Made by a program: the position numbers and the translations under genes. This document shows positions 57,222 to 64,000 of a stretch of 64,000 nt of DNA, piece by piece; within the stretch, counting starts at the first letter, position 1; every line of letters starts with the position of its first letter. A model generated the notes under the pieces. It was not told the origin of the DNA, did no database searches, and saw only the letters and a list, made by a program, of their open reading frames with translations. This DNA is from Podospora pseudocomata (taxonomy: Eukaryota; Ascomycota; Sordariomycetes; Sordariales; Podosporaceae): positions 2,728,001 to 2,792,000 of the forward strand of contig NC_085890.1 of assembly GCF_035222375.1 (NCBI RefSeq), in the 5' to 3' direction.

Positions 57222-57981
57222 GGAGGTGATGATGGATGGATGAAAGAAAAGTTCTCTTTTGTGTTGGGTAAGCGCCGGTGGGCTAGGTCTTGAATTTTTT
57301 GGATAAACAGCGACTTGTTTTATGGGAAAGGGTAACAATCTAGAGTCGGTTAGCACGGTTGGGCATTCAGAAGAAATTGATAAAATTAATTATCAAACCA
57401 AAATTCTTTCACATTAAAAGAAAAAGAATCGCGAATAATAAAAAATAAAAAAATAAAAAATAAAAAAGTAAAAGAGCAAAAAAGCTCACCAGACCACCTC
57501 CCACTGGGGCTACCATCTCGCAAACTCCCTCCCAAGGGAGTCACCAAGGTCGGGAGCTGGTGGAGAGATGGCACCAAGTTATCGTCGTCAAGACAGGGCT
57601 TGGAGGTCCAGCTACGAAAACCTTGCCGTGCGAGATTTTACCACCAGGGGGAATCAAACGGATGACCTCCTGCGCAGTGTTGGCCGAGACCAAGTTCTGG
57701 CAGGGTGGTAAAGGGCACCCTTGCACACTGACAGTTGCGCCATCCAAGCTGCGTTCTTCTGGTTCAACTGCCAGTGTGGGATCGACGGAGGATGAGGTCG
57801 GACGTGGAGTATATATACCCGTGCCTTCTCTGGAGCATCCGCGCACAACAAACACCTGTCACGCCCATCCCGCGTTGCCTTCGTGTTTGTCATTCCAGCC
57901 TCAACACTTCCGTTCTTGGTTGACCAGCTGCTTGCTTGCTACTTCATCCCAGCTCTTCTATCCAAACTTTAATGCCCAGGC
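57222..57981. other. intergenic with A/T tract
   Basis: An A/T-rich low-complexity tract lies at 57410-57480. The rest holds overlapping short frames on both strands. No tRNA could be folded convincingly. Confidence 0.4.
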
Positions 57982-59635
57982 TCACAACTTGAAATCGGCA
58001 TTTGTCTTCTCCCATCCATCATTCGTCTCTTCCATTGCCGCCACCTTTTCCGACAATCTGACCTTCAAGCTGCGCGCCCTCTCCGTGCACAACTCATACA
58101 TCGTCGTCAAATTAAACAACAAAGTATGCGACGACCGACCAGCATCCACCATTCCCTCCAACAATGCTCGTCCCTACAGTTAAAAACATTAGCAACTCTC
58201 TCATCTCAACAAACAAAAGGAAAACACAACTCACCTCCTGCATCCTCCCCACATAAAGCAAACAAACGGCCAAATTCACCATCACCATCTCATCCCCCTC
58301 TTCCTCCTCCTCCAACTCCCTCCACTTCGCCACCGCCTCCTCATACTCCCCATCCGCCATATCACACAAGGCCAAAACCACCTTCTCCCCCCTCGTGACC
58401 CCCCTCCCCTCCCCATTCATCACACACCCCCTCGCGGCATCCACATCCCCCAACCTCAACCAAAGCAACGCCCTCATCATCTCCATCTTCCCCCCATCCC
58501 CAACCTTCAACCCCCTCAAGTGCTCCCCCGCCCCCTTCACATCCCCCATCTCCACCAACGCCCCCGCAACCCTCACCCCCAAATCCTCCAACCTCTCCCT
58601 CCACAGCTCCCGCGAAGAGTTATCATGCGCCCCCATCGCCTCACCCAACTTCACCCTCGCCTCCCTCGCCAGCTCATAATAACTCATCACCGCCCGCCTC
58701 AAATCCCCAAACCCAATCGCCTGCAGTCGTACATTCAACACCCTCAACCCCCACGGAACAAGATGATGTGTCTTTCCCGAGGTGGGATCCTCAGAGAGAT
58801 AAAACGCGCTGTTCAGATCACCCAACGCTTTCACTTCCTGCGCCGCCAAGTCGGTCGAGTTGATCAAGGTCAGGCAGGCCCACCGGGTGTACAACAAGTC
58901 AAAAATCCTGACGTGGTCCGACGGGTCCGGCTGCTGGGGGGTGCGGCCTGTTCCGGTGAGGGTTTGCACGGCTGATATGGCGGCCGCGCGGAAGTGGCCC
59001 TTTTCCAAGAGTTCGGGAAGGGGGGTTTCGGGCGGCGGTTGCTTGGTTGAGTTGCGGAAGGCGGGGGGGATGTTGAGTGGGGTGAGGGGGTGGAAGATTT
59101 CGGGGCGGAGGAGGAAGGAGAAGTCTTTTGGTCGGAGGGGGGCGGTGCTGCCTGGGGGTGGCCGGCGGGGGGTTCCTGGTGTCGGGGAAAGTGCTGGGGA
59201 ACGGGGGAGGGGGGAAGTAGCGCGGGGGGTGTGAGAGGGGTGCATTCTGGGGGTTTGCTGGGGGATGAGCTGTGGGTTGGGGGATGGGGGGATGGGTGCT
59301 GGGGTTGGGGTGGTTGTTGATGATGATGATGGTGGTGGGATGGTGGTTGATGGTTGGGAGGTTGCTGGTGGTGGGGCTAGCGGGCTGGTTGGGGGGGACG
59401 GAAAGAAGGATGGGTTAGTTGTCATGTGTTGAGATGTGAGAGAAGAGTTAGGTTACGGAGGAACTCACTCGGCGGCGTCGAGCGGACCTTTGGTGGAGGA
59501 GCGAGGGCGGGTGGCTTTGGAGTTTGGCAGGTCAGGACCGGACACAGATGTCAAGTGACGGTGGCTGGACGTACCTTTGACGGCCGACCGGGTCCGTTTG
59601 TGGCCCTTGCCGTCTTCTGGTTGTGTCTGATCCAT
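57982..59635 (-). CDS. TRAPPC12-like trafficking complex subunit
   Basis: Three exons (59635-59469, 59384-58235, 58173-57982) give 502 residues. The N-terminal 150 residues are Pro/Ser/Thr-rich and disordered. The conserved part starts with LRPKDFSFLLRPEIFHPLTP and continues with LPELLEKGHFRAAAISAVQT, HVRIFDLLYTRWACLTLINS and VPWGLRVLNVRLQAIGFG. TPR-like helices follow, with the end exon LLFNLTTMYELCTERARSLK. This matches TRAPPC12-type proteins of the TRAPPIII complex in ER-Golgi and autophagic traffic. The first intron has a CTAAC branch point. Confidence 0.85.
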
Positions 59636-60263
59636 TGTAGTGTTTGACAAGCGCCTGGTGGTACTGATAATGGAATGTTGGGAACGATTCGCAGTGTAAA
59701 CCAGGGAACGGAACTGGAGTGAGGTTGAGAACGATGGGGCTGGTGGGGCAACTTGCCATGCCTCATGACAGCTGCGTCTGGCCGTCAGCACTGAAATCGG
59801 GCCGCCACGACAAGATAATGGACACTGTAAAGTGAAATGCCTATCAGGTATCTTTTGAGGTTTATCAACTATCTTTCAAGGTATATCAACTATTTAGAAG
59901 GTAGAAGGTCTGCTATTACTTGTTTGAAAAGGCCTGTTAGCTATATTTTGAGGCCTATCAACTATCCTTTTTCAGGTCTATTGCTATCTTCGAACGTCCA
60001 TTAACTATTTCTAAAAGCCTGTCAATTAGGTTCAAGTCTCGATAACCGTGTTTTGTCCACGACGCACATGGCAACTGCCACTGCCTACATTACCTATCAA
60101 CCTGCCCTCCGTCGTCCGACAGCAACATGAGCCAGAGGATTTCTGCTCACCTGGCTCTTTCACAACCTTCCAACCTACCAACTTAGCCAGGCATCACATT
60201 CATTCATCAAAACACATTCGTTCATCAACACATCATTACAAACAACTATTAGCGTCCATCGTC
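59636..60263. other. intergenic with degenerate repeat
   Basis: It contains the degenerate repeat at 59838-60030 and the leader of the next gene. No gene is supported. Confidence 0.4.
59838..60030. repeat. degenerate tandem repeat, unit about 25-30 bp
   Basis: Seven or so diverged copies of a motif like ggcctatcaactatctttt recur at irregular spacing. It is more A/T-rich than the surroundings. Confidence 0.7.
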
Positions 60264-60923
60264 ATGGATCACGATCGCCATGCCCGACGAGAGTGGAATC
60301 ACCGTTCGCGGGGTTACAAAATGGAGGGCCCTGTTTCCGGAATGATCGAAACTCTCGAAAGAAGAATAGGTGCCGACAAAACGCACCATGTCGAGATGAA
60401 ACGGAACCTCCACTCGGCTTTCGCAATCCATTCGTCCATACATCTAGCCGACCAGCGGGGCGGGTTCGATGAGCGTTGTCGAGACCCCGGCCTCCTCGAC
60501 AAAATCATGACTCCACCGCCCATGGGCGCATGTGACTTGTTCCCCGGGTGTCATGTATCAAAGTATGCGTACGAGGAGTGGGATGTCGACGGCAAGGACA
60601 CCATCACGATGGAACTTTGTTTCGAACAGCCCAATCACTTGGGTTTGCCACCGGAGGCTATCACAGCCAATTTGGCGGTTGAGCTGTCTCCTCCCGCACC
60701 GCCCAACAGAGAGGGAGCGAAGTGGAAAAGGCATCGATACGGGCAGGTTTGGTTCCGGTTCAGCCTGAGCATGGAGACCAACATCTTCAACATGGTGACC
60801 AAGAGTCTGGCCTTGCCCGGGGAATTACGAGCCATCAGGAAACTTCTCGCCACCGCCGACCTGTTGGTGCAAGCAGCAGCTGAGAATACCATACATTGCA
60901 ACTATGGGAACAGACCTTGGTAG
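60264..60923 (+). CDS. uncharacterised 219 aa protein ending in TAG
   Basis: The frame starts MDHDRHARREWNHRSRGYKM and has no recognised domain. It contains a mixed alpha/beta-looking middle (ELCFEQPNHLGLPPEAITAN; GQVWFRFSLSMETNIFNMV) and ends NYGNRPW before a TAG at 60921-60923. The same frame stays open for 104 further codons. A long coiled-coil coding stretch follows to 62036, so this may be the N-terminal part of a larger gene. Confidence 0.6.
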   Translation: MDHDRHARREWNHRSRGYKMEGPVSGMIETLERRIGADKTHHVEMKRNLHSAFAIHSSIHLADQRGGFDERCRDPGLLDKIMTPPPMGACDLFPGCHVSKYAYEEWDVDGKDTITMELCFEQPNHLGLPPEAITANLAVELSPPAPPNREGAKWKRHRYGQVWFRFSLSMETNIFNMVTKSLALPGELRAIRKLLATADLLVQAAAENTIHCNYGNRPW

Positions 60924-62036
60924 TGCCAACCCGTCGTGGCGCCCTCTGGGGCATCTAGCAATGCGCCTGATGCCTCCGGCAGTAGAGCTGATGACGTTTC
61001 CGCTAATACGGCTGCTGCCACTACAGCACTGGTGAACCTTCAAGGGGCTGGGGATCAAGAGGTGGCGAAGTTGACGGCCGAGAGGGACAAGTTCAGAAGT
61101 GATTGGGCGATGCTATCGACAGGGATACGAAACTTGAAAAATAATCTGGCCGTCGAAAAAAACAGCGCGGGGACGGCAGAGGAGAAGTTGGAGAAGGCAG
61201 AGAAGGGGGTTGGAGAAGGTAGTCGAGGAGAGGGATAGGTTGAAGTCAAACTCCGAAAGGCAGGCCAAGCAAATCACAGCCCTGAATTATGCTCAAGTAA
61301 AACTCAGGAACGAGAACGCAAAACTCAAGGAGGAGCGGACAGAGGTGCAAAATACAAAGAAGAAGTTGGAAAGAGAAGCCAAAGACGTCAGAGGGAAGAA
61401 CGCTGTCTTGGAGGAAGATCGGAAGGCCGAAAAGGACAGGCAGCAGGAGGCTCGTGAGGAGGGGGACATGAGGCAGAAGATGCTTGATGCCAGAGAACAG
61501 AGCTTTTGTGAATGGGAAAGGTTGCTCGAGCAGAGGGAAAGGTCACTGGCCGAGAGGAACACCATGAACCCAGGATCGGATACCCAGATGTCTTCCGAAC
61601 ATATCCAGCAACAGCCTCAACCTTACCCTGTGGGCCCGAACAGTCACCAGTTCTACGCAGCTCTCGAGACATTGCGGTATTGTTTTCATCAAAACATGAA
61701 TGCTGTGTCCTGGCAAGAGCAGCAGCTTCGGCAGAGCCACCAGGAGCTTGAGCAGAGAACTCAAGAAATGCAGCGCACTTGGGGTGCCCAATTCAAAGAT
61801 CGGACGGCCCTGGAAGTCGAACTCGAGAAGAGGGAGAAAGGGCTGCAGAAAAAGAGCTAGACCTGGAAAAGGCTGCTCGGGACCTTGCAGCCAAGGCCGA
61901 GGGCGCGCCTCAGCCGCAGCAGGAGGCCCTTCAGAATGGGACTTCTCAAGAAGACAACAACACCATTCCGGAGGAGCCTTTCCGTCCGATTCCGGCATCT
62001 GATAATGCGGCAAGTGAAAGAAGGCAAAGTATTTGA
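60924..62036 (+). pseudogene. coiled-coil coding stretch downstream of the TAG, frame-broken
   Basis: Coding-like sequence continues from the preceding gene in the same frame (VAPSGASSNAPDASGSRADD, then a coiled coil with VAKLTAERDKF). It moves to another frame near a G run at about 61206-61211 (EKVVEERDRLKSNSERQAKQ onward), and to a third near an A run at about 61850. It ends in a Gln/Pro-rich tail (to 62036). Heptad patterns run through both long segments. The frame changes sit at homopolymers, so they may be assembly errors; otherwise this is a decaying gene. No catalytic domain is seen. Confidence 0.5.
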
Positions 62037-62483
62037 GAAGGGTGACTGTTGTTTTGGTTGGGGGTGCTTGTGTCGATGATATGTGGAGCAAGGATGGAAG
62101 GATTGGGTGGGTTATGGGGTAGCGATTGGAGATAGCGGATAATGAAGAGTTGTTTGTTTGTTTGTTTATGTGAGTTGTTGTGCGATGTGAACAGAGCGAG
62201 GGGGGTGCTTATTTTGTCTAGTTATTACGTCTATCCAAATGACTGCGAGGATGGCCCCCCAAAAACAATAGTATCTATCATCACCAGGAAGAGAAGATTT
62301 CCAAAGACAGAACACAGCCCAAAGCCAGACGCCAGAATACCAAACACCAAACACCAAACACCAAACACCAAACACCAAACACCAAACCCAAACCCAAACA
62401 CCAACGGCACCTCCGAAAATATCTATCAGTCCCTCATGAAAAGCACCGCCTCTTCCTCTTGTTCAGATCGAGATGAGCGTCGT
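62037..62483. other. intergenic with 7-bp microsatellite
   Basis: Contains the aaacacc array at 62340-62400. No gene supported. Confidence 0.5.
62340..62400. repeat. 7-bp microsatellite (aaacacc)n
   Basis: About seven copies of aaacacc followed by imperfect ones. Confidence 0.9.
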
Positions 62484-62720
62484 CTAAAAGCTGCTGCAGT
62501 GAGCCCGCGTGGTGTCAGCCTGGAAGCAAGCCCCGTCTCCTTTGCACTGGGAGGAAAGCTCCCAGACGTTGGCCACGTTGCAGACGTAGATGGCGCCGTC
62601 GGGGGGCGGGGCGCCGAACTGGTTCCCGCAGGCGAGGTTACCGGGTGTTGTGCACGAGGCTGCCAAGCTCAGGCGGACAAGAATGGCGAGGAGGAGAGCC
62701 GTAGAGGGGTTTGAGAGCAT
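62484..62720 (-). CDS. small secreted cysteine-rich protein
   Basis: A 78-residue single-exon frame. A signal peptide (MLSNPSTALLLAILVRLSLA) is followed by a mature part of about 57 residues with six Cys (in SCTTPGNLACGNQF, YVCNVANVW, SSQCKGDGACF and AHCSSF). This pattern suggests three disulfides and is typical of small secreted fungal proteins, including effectors and antimicrobial-like peptides. The upstream region has a very G/A-rich tract near 62820-62880. Family not recognised. Confidence 0.75.
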   Translation of the reverse strand: MLSNPSTALLLAILVRLSLAASCTTPGNLACGNQFGAPPPDGAIYVCNVANVWELSSQCKGDGACFQADTTRAHCSSF

Positions 62721-63561
62721 TTTGAATTTTGGGAAAGTTGATGACTAGAGTGAAGCTGGTGAATGGGGCAGTGGTTGTGTTTGCTGGGTATGCGGTTGGT
62801 GGTTTTTTATTTTTTTTAAAAAAAAAGGGGGGGGGAAGGGATGGTGTTGAAAGATGGCAACCGGGGGTGGGGGGGAGGGGGATGGCTGATATATAGGGAC
62901 ATGCGAAGATTTGTTGTAGCTATTTATATGGTATTATCTTGTTTAGGTAGATATTAGTTGTTTCTATATCGAGAGACCACCGGTGAGACCAAGACGGACC
63001 GGTGTTAGGCCAAGCTCAATTACAATCCGGAAGTTTTGCGTGGACGAATGCAACTCCGATGGTGTCTTCCACACTCTTGAGGAGCAGTAAAGTGTAAGGC
63101 ATTCAACAGACGTTAGGAGGAAGCTGGAGAGAGGTCGGGTGTTACAAGACGGCGCGGTCCATCAAAAATCGCCAAGATATATCCAAGCGGGTATAGAACC
63201 GATGGAAACCCGGATGGTGTGCCTTGCGAGGCAAAGTCAACGCCTCAAGGCGCAAGATCAAGCCGGAAGCATCTTTCAACCACCCCAAAAACACAGCTCG
63301 CAGGTCATGAACATCTATTAAAGGAGTGTAAAGCTTTCAAGTGGGTATATAAGCGAACGTAAAAAGCAGAGAGAGAGATGTAAAAAAGGACTGTCGTGGG
63401 CCCGTTCCTGTGCCACCAAAAATGTCGAAAGACGTGCCGTGATTCCGTGAAAAAAAAAAAGTCTATATATACGCAACCATAAATATCCAACCCTCCGCCG
63501 CGCTGCCCGAAAACAAAGAAGTAAAACAACCGACCAAAACCTCCAAGAGTGGTGGGTCAAG
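62721..63561. other. intergenic, no supported gene
   Basis: Contains the promoter of the small secreted protein, with homopolymer tracts around 62805-62880, and short unsupported frames. Confidence 0.45.
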
Positions 63562-64000
63562 TTAGTCCCGAGTGATGGTCCACTTTGTCGATACGTGGAT
63601 GGCCGAGGGTTCGGTTGGAGAGCCGACTTCTGGGTCAGGGCGTGCTGCTGTTGACGTTGTCAGCTTGCGTTCAGAGCACCCGTCGTTGTTGCTGTCCGAG
63701 TCGCGGTCTTTGTCGTCCTCCTAATGGAAAATCAGTCAGCATCATTGTTGGGCTGGAGTCTATGGAAGATACAACAAACATACCAACTCGATCCAAGCAT
63801 TGTAGTTGCCCTTGACTGATGGTAATGGCGTGGCCTTGCCGCTTCGTGCGCCTTGGCCTGTGCTGGGGTCGGCATAGCCAGAGTTGTCGGCGGACGACTT
63901 GTACTTCTTTCTCCACCGAGTGTAAAAGGGTCGGAGCATCGGAATGTTGATGCAGATGCCAGCAAGCATGAGTTCGATGCTGCAGAGCATAAAAGTGGTG
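63562..64000 (-). CDS. rhodopsin-like fungal membrane protein, 3' end only
   Basis: The gene runs off the right edge. Two exons are visible: one from beyond 64000 to 63784, and the last, 63720-63562. The first ends a membrane domain (MLCSIELMLAGICINIPMLR, then PFYTRWRKKYKSS), as in the seventh span of fungal rhodopsin/PTH11-like integral membrane proteins. The polar tail continues with SVKGNYNAWIEL, EDDKDRDSDSNNDGCSER and ends SAIHVSTKWTITRD. The family is inferred from the last span and tail only. Confidence 0.6.

Noticed and set aside
57541-57855. Minus-strand frame and a tRNA-like stretch near 57630-57720
   Set aside because: No cloverleaf with proper D, anticodon and T arms could be formed, and the frame lacks a domain and overlaps a similar frame on the other strand.
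2033-64000. Genome-wide reassignment of TAG to a sense codon
   Set aside because: TAG ends other genes cleanly here, for example the lectin and AFG1-like genes, with no meaningful downstream frame.

Overview
The window is genomic DNA of a filamentous ascomycete, most likely a sordariomycete and probably Sordariales-like. Coding sequence is GC-rich. Genes stand alone on both strands and carry short introns (about 47-100 nt) with GTRNGT donors and CTAAC-like branch points. Families such as Clr5 regulators, SUR7/PalI proteins, rhodopsin-like membrane proteins and NACHT/NB-ARC NLRs are typical of Pezizomycotina. No rRNA, tRNA, CRISPR array or intact transposon was recognised. All assignments come from reading the sequence; no database search was run.

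Layout. 0-6 kb: ESF1-like ribosome-biogenesis factor and a low-complexity membrane protein. 6-31 kb looks like an accessory, immunity-flavoured region. It holds a decayed alpha/beta-hydrolase-NACHT-ankyrin NLR, a divergent pair of large helical proteins (366 and 759 aa, intact after splicing), a ricin-B lectin, a HAD/terpene-cyclase fusion of the drimane-synthase type and a 2.3 kb gene-poor stretch. It continues with a GPI-type cupredoxin, an uncharacterised protein divergent from a 1242 aa TPR-CHAT protease-like protein, and an alpha/beta-hydrolase-NB-ARC-TPR NLR with near-identical TPR units. 31-64 kb is mostly housekeeping: AFG1-like ATPase, DUF1295 membrane protein, M28 aminopeptidase, PLD-like protein, CTK2-like cyclin, Clr5 protein, HAD-like protein, SBPase/FBPase-like phosphatase, SUR7-like protein, TRAPPC12-like subunit, a coiled-coil gene, a small secreted cysteine-rich protein and the 3' end of a rhodopsin-like membrane protein. 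Several uncharacterised genes lie between them.

The most striking pattern is a set of in-frame stops, all TAG. In four separate genes (33.6, 46.9, 51.6 and 60.9 kb) a coherent, coding-looking reading frame continues in the same frame after one or two TAG codons. Filamentous ascomycetes are known to edit A to I in mRNA during sexual development, and UAG is the stop most easily converted (to UGG, Trp). These are therefore candidates for stage-specific stop-loss editing or read-through. The alternatives are point mutation, unrecognised introns or assembly error. The second interesting system is the divergent helical pair at 10.6-14.8 kb, whose large member has a central hydrophobic segment between long helical arms.
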